In this document: piece after piece, positions 9,131 through 16,460 of the stretch | Layout of the letters: each line of letters begins with the position of its first letter | How positions within the stretch are numbered: the stretch's first letter is position 1 | Source of the DNA: Brockia lithotrophica | Lineage (GTDB): Bacteria > Bacillota > Bacilli > Thermicanales > DSM-22653 | NCBI RefSeq assembly: GCF_003633725.1 | Contig: NZ_RBIJ01000001.1 | Location: 441,934-505,933, forward strand | DNA: 64,000 bases | Direction of reading: 5' to 3' | The notes under the pieces: generated by a model | Seen by the model: only the letters and a program-made list of their open reading frames with translations | Databases searched by the model: none | Told to the model about the DNA's origin: nothing | Made by a program: the position numbers and the translations under genes

Positions 9131-10936
9131 CTACCCCTCGAAGCTCACGAGGAGGGGGTAGAGGGGCTGCCCGCCTTCGAACGCCTCGATCTCGAGGTCC
9201 GGATACCGTTCTTCGAGGGTTCGGAGGAGCCTCTCGCGCGCGTCTTCGGGAAGTCCGTCGCCCCAAAAGAGGGTGAGCATCCCGTCCGAATGCACCCCCA
9301 GGCGCTCGAGAGCCGCGAGGAGCACGCCTTCGAGCGCATCCCCCTTGGCGAGGAGGGACTTCCCCGAAAGGGCGATGTACTCTCCGGCCCGAATCGACTC
9401 CCCGTCAAAGCGGGCGTCGCGCACGGCCTGCGTGATCTGCGCGACGCGCGTCGCGCGAAGCGCTTCTTCCATGGCCGCCACGTTTTCTTCTGCCGAAAGG
9501 TCCGGACGGTAGGCGACGAGCGCCGAAACGCCCTCTGGGAGCGTCGTCGTCGGAACGACGAACACCGGACGGTCCGCCAACTGCCGCGCCTGTTCCGCAG
9601 CGAGGATCACGTTCCCGTTGTTGGGGAGGACTACGACCGCGTCGGCGTTCGTGGAGCGAATCGCCGTGAGAATCGCCTCCGTGCTCGGGTTCATCGTCTC
9701 CCCGCCGTCGACGAGCGCCTGCGCCCCTAGGCTCTCCATCAAGGCGGCAAATCCCTTCCCCTGGACGACGGCGACGACTGCCGTCCGTACCCGAGGAGGC
9801 TTCGCCGCTCCGTCGTCCCCGCTTCCGGCGGGATTCGGGGGAGCCGGAGCCTTCGCCTCGGCCTCCGCTTCGGGTGCCGAAGGCGTTCCCCGTTCCTCCG
9901 ACCCGGACGTCTTGCGACGCGCTTCGGAGCGCGCCTTTTGGGCGCGAATCTGCTCGCGCATGTTGTCGATCTTGATGCGGATGAGTTCTCCGAAAGACTG
10001 CGCCCAGGTGAGTACTTCGCCCGGGGTTTCGGAATGAACGTGCGCGCGCACGAGGTCGTCACCCCGGAGCACGACGATGGAATCGCCGAAGCGCTCGAGG
10101 GAACGACGGAACTCGTCTTCGCGGAAGGATGCGGGGTCGTACAGGCGTACGACAAAATTCGTACAAAAGCCGTACGGGAGGTCCTCGGGATCTCCTTCCC
10201 AAGCGTGCACGTCATCGGGAAGCCCCTCGTCCAGGGCTTCGACGAGCGCCGCCCGGCCTCCGGCGGAAGTACCCTGCACCGCGTCCGCCGCAAGGGCGAC
10301 AGAACCGCCCTCTCCGCGCAGTCCCTCGAGAAACCCTTCGTAGAAGTACACGAAACCCTGCCCGCCGGCGTCGACGACGCCTGCCTGGCGCAGGGGTTCG
10401 AGCATCTCGGGCGTGCGCGCCAGCGTCTCTCGTGCCGCACGGAGAAGCGCCTCGACGACGGCTACGAAGTCCCCGCCGCGACGCGCTTCCCCCAGAGCCG
10501 CCTGGGCTCCTTTGCGCGAGACCGTGAGAATCGTCCCTTCCGCGGGTTTCATCACCGCACGGTAGGCGGCGCGCACCCCCGCGTCCACCGCCTCCGCCCA
10601 CTCGAGAGGCGTGAGGGCGGATTTCCCGTCTACCTCCTGGGCAAATCCCCGGAAAAGCTGGGATACGATGACGCCGGAATTTCCGCGCGCACCCATGAGA
10701 AGGCCGCGCGAGAACGCCTGTGCCACGGCACCTACGCCGCCAGAGACCCCACGGCTTTCTTCGAGGCCTGCGCCTATGGTGAGCACCATGTTCGTCCCCG
10801 TGTCCCCGTCGGGAACGGGAAAGACGTTGAGCCGGTTGACGACGTCCTTGTGCGCTTGCAGGCGGCGATAGCCCGCCTCCAAGGCGGCGCGAAACAGATC
10901 CTCCGAAAGGAGGTGAATTCCCCGGTTCTCAGCCAA
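9131..10936 (-). CDS. fakA: Fatty acid kinase catalytic subunit FakA (YloV), DAK2 family
   Basis: 601 residues. The N-terminal DhaL-type kinase domain carries NVFPVPDGDTGTNM (about residues 38-51), followed by the middle and C-terminal FakA domains. With a FakB lipid-binding partner it phosphorylates exogenous fatty acids for phospholipid synthesis. TTG 10936 is the start: GAGGAGG lies seven bases upstream and the sequence then reads AENRGIHLLSEDLFRAAL. An Ala/Pro/Glu-rich linker at about residues 345-385 is unusually long, and its DNA carries a small hairpin. It follows the asp23-like gene, as yloU-yloV do in Bacillus. Confidence 0.94.
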   Translation of the reverse strand: MAENRGIHLLSEDLFRAALEAGYRRLQAHKDVVNRLNVFPVPDGDTGTNMVLTIGAGLEESRGVSGGVGAVAQAFSRGLLMGARGNSGVIVSQLFRGFAQEVDGKSALTPLEWAEAVDAGVRAAYRAVMKPAEGTILTVSRKGAQAALGEARRGGDFVAVVEALLRAARETLARTPEMLEPLRQAGVVDAGGQGFVYFYEGFLEGLRGEGGSVALAADAVQGTSAGGRAALVEALDEGLPDDVHAWEGDPEDLPYGFCTNFVVRLYDPASFREDEFRRSLERFGDSIVVLRGDDLVRAHVHSETPGEVLTWAQSFGELIRIKIDNMREQIRAQKARSEARRKTSGSEERGTPSAPEAEAEAKAPAPPNPAGSGDDGAAKPPRVRTAVVAVVQGKGFAALMESLGAQALVDGGETMNPSTEAILTAIRSTNADAVVVLPNNGNVILAAEQARQLADRPVFVVPTTTLPEGVSALVAYRPDLSAEENVAAMEEALRATRVAQITQAVRDARFDGESIRAGEYIALSGKSLLAKGDALEGVLLAALERLGVHSDGMLTLFWGDGLPEDARERLLRTLEERYPDLEIEAFEGGQPLYPLLVSFEG

Positions 10937-11010
10937 ATCCCTTCCTCCTCGAGCGCAGGAAAGACTCTCCCCTTGCCTGTGCGGTACGCCCCCGAAGAAT
11001 CGGCAAAAGA

Positions 11011-11406
11011 CTAGTTCTCTACCTTAACCCCTCGGACGTGGACGTTCACCGTCGCCGTCTCGATTCCGAGAAAGGTGCGCAACGCGTAGAGGACACGCTC
11101 CTGCAGGTTCCGCGCGACTTCCGGAATCCGCACCCCGTACGTTACGATGACGTATAGGTTGAGGGAGACCTCCTCCCCGTCTTCCCCTTCCCGGCCCTTC
11201 TTGTCCGCCAAGACCACCTCGACCCCTTTGGCGAGGTTTTCCCGCCCGAGGATCTCCAAGATGCCTTCGCTGATCGGCTTTTGCGGGACCATCCCCACGA
11301 TGCCGAAGACGTCCATCGCCGCATACCCGGCAAGCTGGGCGATTACGCGGTCCGAAATGTAGAGCTTCCCACCGTCCATATCCTTCACGTACGGCATGCC
11401 CTCCAC
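11011..11406 (-). CDS. Asp23/Gls24 family envelope stress protein (YloU-like)
   Basis: 131 residues of the Asp23/YloU family: KLYISDRVIAQLAGYAAMDVFGIVGM at the N-terminal half and a C-terminal VIVTYGVRIPEVARNLQERV segment. Asp23 homologues sit at the membrane and affect cell-envelope homeostasis; the mechanism is unknown. GTG 11406 has GGAG at suitable spacing; an ATG three codons later is an alternative. It immediately precedes fakA (75 bases), a conserved pair. Confidence 0.9.
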   Translation of the reverse strand: MEGMPYVKDMDGGKLYISDRVIAQLAGYAAMDVFGIVGMVPQKPISEGILEILGRENLAKGVEVVLADKKGREGEDGEEVSLNLYVIVTYGVRIPEVARNLQERVLYALRTFLGIETATVNVHVRGVKVEN

Positions 11407-11532
11407 CCCTTCTTCTCCGCGAGGTCCGGCCGTACCGGAAGTTCGCGGGAAATTCGGCGCTCCTTCCCTGCTTTTCCGTAGGACCCACCGGCTGCGCTTG
11501 CATCATGGCCATTGTACACGAGCCCCTGGAGG

Positions 11533-11556
11533 AAAAAAAGCGGCCCTGCGGGCGCA
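11533..11556 (-). terminator. Terminator-like hairpin in the asp23 leader region
   Basis: On the minus strand an imperfect stem (GCGCCC paired with GGGCCGC around GCA) runs into seven T. No minus-strand gene lies directly upstream, so it could end an antisense transcript or be a leader attenuator. Confidence 0.4.
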
Positions 11557-11634
11557 CGTAAGGTGTCCGTCCGCGAAGCCTTTCGGGGGAACTCCGAAGG
11601 CACGGAACGCGTTAGCCCGCGGTACTCCCCGCTT

Positions 11635-11664
11635 TTGCATCTTGGTTTTGCCTTATGCTATGAT
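11635..11664 (+). promoter_or_regulatory. Predicted sigma-A promoter of rpmB
   Basis: TTGCAT, an 18-base spacer and TATGAT lie about 90 bases upstream of rpmB in a locally AT-rich patch. It matches 4/6 and 5/6 of the consensus. Confidence 0.6.
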
Positions 11665-11752
11665 ACTTTTCGTGTGTAGAAAAGGCCTGCGGGAATGACC
11701 TCGAGGGCTTTCCCTCGGATGCGCGGCAAAGCGCGGCAAAGGAGGAAAGACC

Positions 11753-11941
11753 ATGGGACGGGTGTGTTACGTCACGGGAAAGAAGCCCATGTTCGGCAAC
11801 CGCCGGAGCCACTCCATGAAGGCGAGCCGGCGGAAGTTCTCCCCCAACCTCAAAAAGGTACGTATCCTCGTCGACGGTAAACCCAAGCGCGTGTGGGTAC
11901 ACGTAAAGGCACTCAAAAAGGGCCTCGTACAGCGCGTTTGA
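11753..11941 (+). CDS. rpmB: 50S ribosomal protein L28
   Basis: 62-residue L28, a component of the large ribosomal subunit. The family signature [20 protein letters not shown] is at the N-terminus and the protein is basic throughout. ATG 11753 is preceded by AAAGGAGG. In Bacillus rpmB lies beside spoVM and divergent from yloU; here it is also divergent from the yloU homologue and convergent with spoVM. A strong terminator follows. Confidence 0.98.
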   Translation: MGRVCYVTGKKPMFGNRRSHSMKASRRKFSPNLKKVRILVDGKPKRVWVHVKALKKGLVQRV

Positions 11942-11975
11942 CGCCCCGACGTACCGAAACGCGGACAGGACGAAA

Positions 11976-12006
11976 GGCGTAGGCACCGCAGCCTACGCCG
12001 TTTTTT
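11976..12006 (+). terminator. Rho-independent terminator of rpmB
   Basis: A perfect 9-bp stem GGCGTAGGC/GCCTACGCC with a 6-base loop is followed by G and six T. It may also serve spoVM, which ends 16 bases away on the other strand. Confidence 0.9.
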
Positions 12007-12021
12007 ACGCCTTTCTCGCCC

Positions 12022-12132
12022 CTACGCCTTCTCCCGACGGACAACCTTTCGCCTTTCTCCCCGAAACCGTTCCATGAAAAAGCGGACGAGGGCAGCAATC
12101 GGGCCGGGAAGTTTGATCGTGTAGAAGCGCAC
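12022..12132 (-). CDS. spoVM: Stage V sporulation protein M (SpoVM), tiny coat-assembly anchor
   Basis: 36-residue peptide beginning VRFYTIKLPGPIAALVRFFM. SpoVM is an amphipathic helix that senses the convex forespore membrane and anchors SpoIVA and the spore coat. The FYTIKLP block, including the proline at position 9, matches Bacillus SpoVM; the C-terminus is a basic extension (about ten residues beyond the 26 of B. subtilis). GTG 12132 has GGGGAGGT eight bases upstream. The location next to rpmB is the conserved one, but here the two are convergent. Confidence 0.9.
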   Translation of the reverse strand: MRFYTIKLPGPIAALVRFFMERFRGERRKVVRREKA

Positions 12133-12468
12133 GGCGTCCCACCTCCCCAGGTCTTCTCCTATGTCTATATTCCGAAGGGGGGCAAAATGTCCTCGGACCG
12201 CCGCGGACCCCCGTCCATCGTCGGCGACGGCATCTCCTCCAAATGTTCGGTTTCTCTTGGTATTCAAACCGAAAGCACAGGGTAAAGTTCGATATTCTCT
12301 CCCGAAGGACCGGTGTACAATGGGATGCAGCGCCGTACACGCGCGATATCGACGAACGTTCGCCGTATGTCTTCCTTGACAAGCCTTCTTTCCTTGTGCT
12401 AGACTTCATCTCAACATTGAGAACAAACGGTCCAAACCTCCCCATCGGAAAGAGAGGGAACGAGAACG
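12133..12468. other. Intergenic region between spoVM and the aminotransferase
   Basis: 336 bases without a supportable gene. It contains the plus-strand promoter at 12376-12405. A 22-codon minus-strand frame at about 12156-12224 has a badly spaced ribosome binding site and was not called. No T-box or riboswitch fold was recognised. A sporulation promoter for spoVM is expected here but could not be pinpointed. Confidence 0.5.
12376..12405 (+). promoter_or_regulatory. Predicted sigma-A promoter of the aminotransferase-serA operon
   Basis: A perfect TTGACA, an 18-base spacer and TAGACT lie 63 bases upstream of the aminotransferase start. Confidence 0.65.
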
Positions 12469-13647
12469 GTGCAGGATCAGCTCTACCTCCGAATTCCCGG
12501 CCCAACGCCGGTACCGCCCCGCGTCCTCCGCGCCCTCGCCCAACCCATGGTCGGACACCGCGACCCCCTCATGGACGAACGCGTGGCGCGCATCACCGCG
12601 AGGCTCAAGCCCCTCTTCGGCACGCAGGGCAAGGTCTTCCTCCTCGCGGGAAGCGGAACGTTGGCCATGGAAACGCTCCTCGTAAACCTCACCGCCCCCG
12701 GTGACGAAGTCCTCGTCGTTACGAACGGGAATTTCGGGGAGCGCTTTGCCGCCATCGCCCGCGACCACAAGCGAAACGTCCACACCCTCTCGTTCCCCCC
12801 CGGCGTTCCGACGGATCCGGAGGCCTTCCGGGGCGCCCTCGCCGCGCATCCGAACCTCCGCGCCGTGATCGTCACGCACTGCGAAACCTCCACTTCCCTC
12901 CTCAACCCCGTACGGGAACTCGCGGCGATCGTCCGTGAAGTCCGCCCGGAGGCCCTCGTCCTCGTCGACGGCGTTTCCTCGATTGCCGGAGTGGAGATGG
13001 CCATGGACGCGTGGGGAATCGACGGGGTTGCCACGGGTTCGCAAAAGGCGCTCATGAGCCCGCCGGGTCTCGCCATCGTGGCCTTGGGGCCCCGCGCCCT
13101 TGAGGCGATGCGCGCCGTAGACGGCCCGCGCTTTTACGCCGATCTCCGCCGCTACGAGGACAGCCTGGCGAAGAACACGACCCCCTTCACCCCTGCCGTC
13201 TCCCTCCTCTTCGCCCTCGACGAGGCGCTCAACCTCATCGAGGAAGAGGGCTATGAGGGCGTCTTCGCCCGCCACCGCCTCATGCGCGACATGACGCGTG
13301 CGGGAATTCGCGCCCTCGGGCTTCCCCTGCTCGTCGAAGACGACGCCTACGCCTCCCCGACCGTGACCGCCGTGGACGTAGAGGCCCTGGGGCCCAAGCG
13401 CGTTTTGGCCACCTTGCGCGAGCACTTCTCCGTCGTCTTCGCCTCCGGACAGGGGAACCTCACGCCGCGCATCGTGCGCATCGGTCACATGGGATACGTA
13501 TCGCCTTCGGACGTCCTCCACTATCTCGCGGCCTTCGAGGTGACTTTGGAGCTCCTCGGGCATCCCGTGCGCCGGGGTGCCGCCGTCGCGGCCGCTGCGG
13601 AGGTGTACACGGCGTGGGCTACCGCATCGTCATCGCCGACCCGCTGA
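12469..13647 (+). CDS. Class V PLP aminotransferase (serine/alanine-glyoxylate type)
   Basis: 392-residue fold-type I PLP enzyme. The N-terminus (LRIPGPTPVPPRVLRAL, then MVGHRD) and the PLP lysine in TGSQKALMSPPG (Lys193) are those of the alanine/serine-glyoxylate aminotransferase family. Its 3' end overlaps serA by 34 bases, so translational coupling is likely, and it probably acts in serine synthesis or interconversion. Whether it works on phosphohydroxypyruvate (replacing SerC) or on serine/glyoxylate cannot be told from sequence alone. GTG 12469 follows GAGAGGG at slightly long spacing. Confidence 0.9.
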   Translation: MQDQLYLRIPGPTPVPPRVLRALAQPMVGHRDPLMDERVARITARLKPLFGTQGKVFLLAGSGTLAMETLLVNLTAPGDEVLVVTNGNFGERFAAIARDHKRNVHTLSFPPGVPTDPEAFRGALAAHPNLRAVIVTHCETSTSLLNPVRELAAIVREVRPEALVLVDGVSSIAGVEMAMDAWGIDGVATGSQKALMSPPGLAIVALGPRALEAMRAVDGPRFYADLRRYEDSLAKNTTPFTPAVSLLFALDEALNLIEEEGYEGVFARHRLMRDMTRAGIRALGLPLLVEDDAYASPTVTAVDVEALGPKRVLATLREHFSVVFASGQGNLTPRIVRIGHMGYVSPSDVLHYLAAFEVTLELLGHPVRRGAAVAAAAEVYTAWATASSSPTR

Positions 13648-15200
13648 GCGAGGCGGGGCTCGAACCCCTTAGACGCGACCCTGAGGTGGAGATCATCGAC
13701 GTCTCCCACGAGGACGACCCCGATGCCCTTGTACGCGCCCTCCGCGACGCCGACGCCCTCATCGTGCGCAGCCGTACGAAGGTCACCCGCGACCTCCTCG
13801 ACCTCGCCCCGCGCCTCAAGGTCGTAGGGCGCGCCGGCGTGGGCGTGGACAACATCGACGTCGATGCCGCCACGGAACGGGGTGTGCTCGTCCTCAACGC
13901 CCCCAACGGGAACACGATTGCCGCCGCGGAACACGCCTTCGCCCTCCTCCTCGCCCTCGCCCGGCGGATTCCCGAAGCGCACGCTTCGGTAAAGGCGGGG
14001 CGCTGGGAGCGCCAGCGCTTCATCGGCTTTGAGCTCATGGGGAAAACGCTCGGCGTGGTGGGCCTCGGTCGCATCGGAAGTGAGGTAGCCAAGCGTGCCC
14101 GCGCCTTCGGTATGGAGGTCCTCGGCTACGACCCCTATCTCCCCGAATCCCGAGCCCGGTCGTTGGGCATCGAGCCCGTGAGCCTCGAAGAACTCTTCCG
14201 CCGCGCCGACATCATCACCCTGCACACGCCGCTTACGGAAGAGACGCGAAACCTCATCCGCCGAGAAACCCTCGCCCTCATGAAGGACGGCGTGATCCTC
14301 GTGAACGCCGCCCGCGGTGGCCTCATCGACGAAGACGCCCTGGTAGAGGCCGTACGCAGCGGGAAGGTCGCAGGCGTCGCCCTCGACGTTTTTGCCGAGG
14401 AACCGCCGAAAAACGCCGAGCTCCTCGCCTTGGAACGTGCGGTGTTTACTCCACACCTCGGGGCGAGCACCGTCGAAGCGCAGGAAAACGTCGCCCGCGA
14501 CACGAGCATCGCCATCCTGGAGGCCCTACGCGATCGACCCGTCCGCACGGCAGTCAACCTTCCGGAAGCGCCCTCGCCAGAGGCGGCGGAGCTCCTCCGT
14601 CTCGGGGAGCGCCTTGGCACCTTCGCCATGGACGTGCTGGACGGTCCGCCCGTCGCTGTAGACGTCACCTTCCACGGAGAGATCTCCGAAGCGGAACGGG
14701 AGTTCCTCGTCCGCGCCGTGCTCAAGGGCGTCCTCGCTCGCCAGCTCGACGTGCGCGTAAACCTCGTAAACGCCCGCACGCTCGCCCGCCAGCGGGGCCT
14801 CGAAGTTCAGGAGACGTGGACGAGCACGAGCACCGGGTTCCCCTTCCTCGTTCAGGTACGCCTGCGCGGAGAACGCGGCTCAGCCGTCCAAGTTTCGGGC
14901 ACGATTGTCGAGGGCCTTGGGCCGCGCATCGTCGAAGTCGAAGGGTTCCCCGTGGACGTCCCACCGGAGGGGACGATCGTCTTTGCCCACCACGTCGACC
15001 GCCCGGGCGTAATCGGGCGCGTAGGCATGATTTTCGGCGAGAAGGGAATCAACATCGCGACGATGATCGTCGGCCGCCGGGAAATCGGCGGCGAGGCCGT
15101 CATGCTCCTCGCCGTGGACCACACCCCCGACGAAGACACTCTCGCCAAGCTTCTCGACATCGAGGCCTTGCGCAGCGTGAAGCTCGTCCGCCTCGGATAA
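13614..15200 (+). CDS. serA: D-3-phosphoglycerate dehydrogenase
   Basis: 528-residue long-form PGDH that oxidises 3-phosphoglycerate to phosphohydroxypyruvate, the first step of serine synthesis. The N-terminal substrate domain is followed by the NAD-binding GxGxxG (VVGLGRIGSE, about 145), the catalytic Arg/Glu/His residues ending in TPHLGAST, an intervening ASB domain (about 330-450) and a C-terminal ACT domain (VDRPGVIGRVGMIFGEKGIN), the usual serine-sensing module. GTG 13614 has GGAGGT upstream inside the aminotransferase gene. Confidence 0.96.
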   Translation: MGYRIVIADPLSEAGLEPLRRDPEVEIIDVSHEDDPDALVRALRDADALIVRSRTKVTRDLLDLAPRLKVVGRAGVGVDNIDVDAATERGVLVLNAPNGNTIAAAEHAFALLLALARRIPEAHASVKAGRWERQRFIGFELMGKTLGVVGLGRIGSEVAKRARAFGMEVLGYDPYLPESRARSLGIEPVSLEELFRRADIITLHTPLTEETRNLIRRETLALMKDGVILVNAARGGLIDEDALVEAVRSGKVAGVALDVFAEEPPKNAELLALERAVFTPHLGASTVEAQENVARDTSIAILEALRDRPVRTAVNLPEAPSPEAAELLRLGERLGTFAMDVLDGPPVAVDVTFHGEISEAEREFLVRAVLKGVLARQLDVRVNLVNARTLARQRGLEVQETWTSTSTGFPFLVQVRLRGERGSAVQVSGTIVEGLGPRIVEVEGFPVDVPPEGTIVFAHHVDRPGVIGRVGMIFGEKGINIATMIVGRREIGGEAVMLLAVDHTPDEDTLAKLLDIEALRSVKLVRLG

Positions 15201-15222
15201 GGACGCCGAAGGGGGAATCCCC

Positions 15223-15438
15223 GTGCGCCTCGTCTTTCACTAAAACGGCCCCATCGAAATTGCGGGCGATCAATTCGTCTTGCGAACGGGCGAAGAAGAG
15301 ACCCCTCTCGCCCGCACGCGCGTCTTTCTTTGCCGCTGCGGCGCCTCCCATCGCAAGCCCTTTTGCGACGGAAGCCACGCCCGCATCGGATTTCGGGCAC
15401 CCGCCGGAGAACTCACGTGGGAAGCGGAGAGGCCATAA
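15223..15438 (+). pseudogene. CDGSH iron-sulfur domain protein interrupted by an in-frame TAA
   Basis: The frame from GTG 15223 (AAGGGGGA upstream) to TAA 15436 encodes 71 codons of a small CDGSH protein. The [2Fe-2S] ligand motif CRCGASHRKPFCDGSH is intact, and NGPIEIAG matches the family's N-terminal strand. Codon 7 (15241-15243) is TAA, exactly between VRLVFH and NGPIEIAG, where the family has a sense residue. No well-placed start follows the stop. It lies 22 bases after serA. It may be a recent nonsense pseudogene or a base-call error; recoding is less likely. Confidence 0.8.
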
Positions 15439-15490
15439 CCGGGACCACCGCCGATCCCGGACCACCCCGAGACACGCCTACCGCAATTTC

Positions 15491-15525
15491 AAGCCCCCGG
15501 CCGAAAAGCCCACGGCTGGGGGCTT
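15491..15525. terminator. Bidirectional terminator between the CDGSH gene and the UDG-fold gene
   Basis: AAGCCCCC-GCCG pairs with CGGC-GGGGGCTT (one mismatch) around a 9-base loop, followed by TTT on the plus strand. It lies between two convergent genes. Confidence 0.65.
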
Positions 15526-15532
15526 TACGTCT

Positions 15533-16294
15533 TCACCTTTCTTCCGTGAGAACCGCACGACGGATTTCCGCGAGGAAGCGGGACCCGTGCCCCTGCGCCG
15601 GGTGTACGACCTTGAGGTGCGAGATCCCGAGCGCCTCGAGCCCTTCGTGGGCGACGTTCCCTACGGCGACGACGCGCGGAAAGGCGCCTTCCCTACTCCA
15701 CCGGCGGAAGATGCCGAGAAATTCCGAGAGAACCTCAAGCCCTTCCCGCACTTCGCGGCGCCGGGGCGGACGGTTGCTCATGGGGCCTCGTTTGGAATCC
15801 AGAGGATGAAAAGGAACGACGCTAAAGAACACCACGTCTTCGGGGGCCAGCCCCGCCGCGCGTACCGCGCGCCAGACCAAGGTAGCGCTCACCTCTGCGA
15901 ACCCGTAGAGGCGCGTCGCCTCCGAGGTTCTCCCCGCAAGTATCGGGTGGTCGGGACGGCTCGTGCGCACGCCGCGGCGGCCGAAGGCCACCTCGGCGGG
16001 GATTTCTGGATGAAGGCCGAGGAGGATTCGCTCCGAGGTAAAGGGAACGCCGGAAAAGCGCGCGCCGCGGTAGCCTAAGGCCTCGCCGATCCACACCCAA
16101 CGGACGCGGCCGAGGCGTCGCGCGAGGTAGTACGTAAGGTGCAGTCGGCGGACGCACGGGGCAAGCCGAGAACGGTCCCACACGAGGTCGCTCTCCCTCC
16201 ACGGATTGAAGAGATCGCCCCCCGTGGGAATTGCGGCAAGCTCGCGGACGAACCGCGCCGCCTCCGCAAGCGCTGCCGTAGACCGGTCCGACAC
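15533..16294 (-). CDS. Uracil-DNA glycosylase superfamily protein
   Basis: 253 residues of the UDG fold. GDLFNPWRE lies near residue 26, the conserved VWIGEALGYRGARFSGVPF at 67-84, and the C-terminal HPAQGHGSRFL supplies the catalytic-loop histidine. Similar Firmicutes proteins are annotated as uracil-DNA glycosylases, but substrate and base specificity are unproven. GTG 16294 has GGGGGAG six bases upstream. It stands alone between two terminators. Confidence 0.82.
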   Translation of the reverse strand: MSDRSTAALAEAARFVRELAAIPTGGDLFNPWRESDLVWDRSRLAPCVRRLHLTYYLARRLGRVRWVWIGEALGYRGARFSGVPFTSERILLGLHPEIPAEVAFGRRGVRTSRPDHPILAGRTSEATRLYGFAEVSATLVWRAVRAAGLAPEDVVFFSVVPFHPLDSKRGPMSNRPPRRREVREGLEVLSEFLGIFRRWSREGAFPRVVAVGNVAHEGLEALGISHLKVVHPAQGHGSRFLAEIRRAVLTEER

Positions 16295-16365
16295 GTCGAT
16301 CTCCCCCGTCGTTTGCGGCAACGGTTTCGGGCTTTCCGTTCCCAAGATACCTCTCCCCTGGGATG

Positions 16366-16393
16366 AAAAAAAGCCCGGCGGCTTTCGCCGGGC
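16366..16393 (-). terminator. Rho-independent terminator of the ugp operon
   Basis: On the minus strand GCCCGGCG/CGCCGGGC with a 5-base loop is followed by seven T, 67 bases after ugpB. Confidence 0.92.
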
Positions 16394-16460
16394 ATCCGAA
16401 CCGTACGGCATGACCATCTCCACCCACGTCTCCCCTACCCTGTGGCAAAACCGCCGCGGC

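Larger units (their letters stand above)
11407..11752. other. Divergent intergenic region between asp23-like gene and rpmB
   Basis: 346 bases with no coding region. On the plus strand it holds the rpmB promoter. On the minus strand it holds a terminator-like hairpin with seven T (11533-11556), then TACAAT (plus-strand complement at 11511-11516) that could be the -10 of the asp23-fakA-recG transcript, although no good -35 was seen. Confidence 0.55.

Noticed and set aside
12156-12224. 22-codon frame upstream of spoVM on the minus strand
   Set aside because: The ribosome binding site is only two bases from the ATG and the peptide has no recognisable features.
12406-13563. A 385-codon minus-strand frame
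   Set aside because: It is antisense to the aminotransferase, shows no recognisable family and has the composition of a mirror frame.
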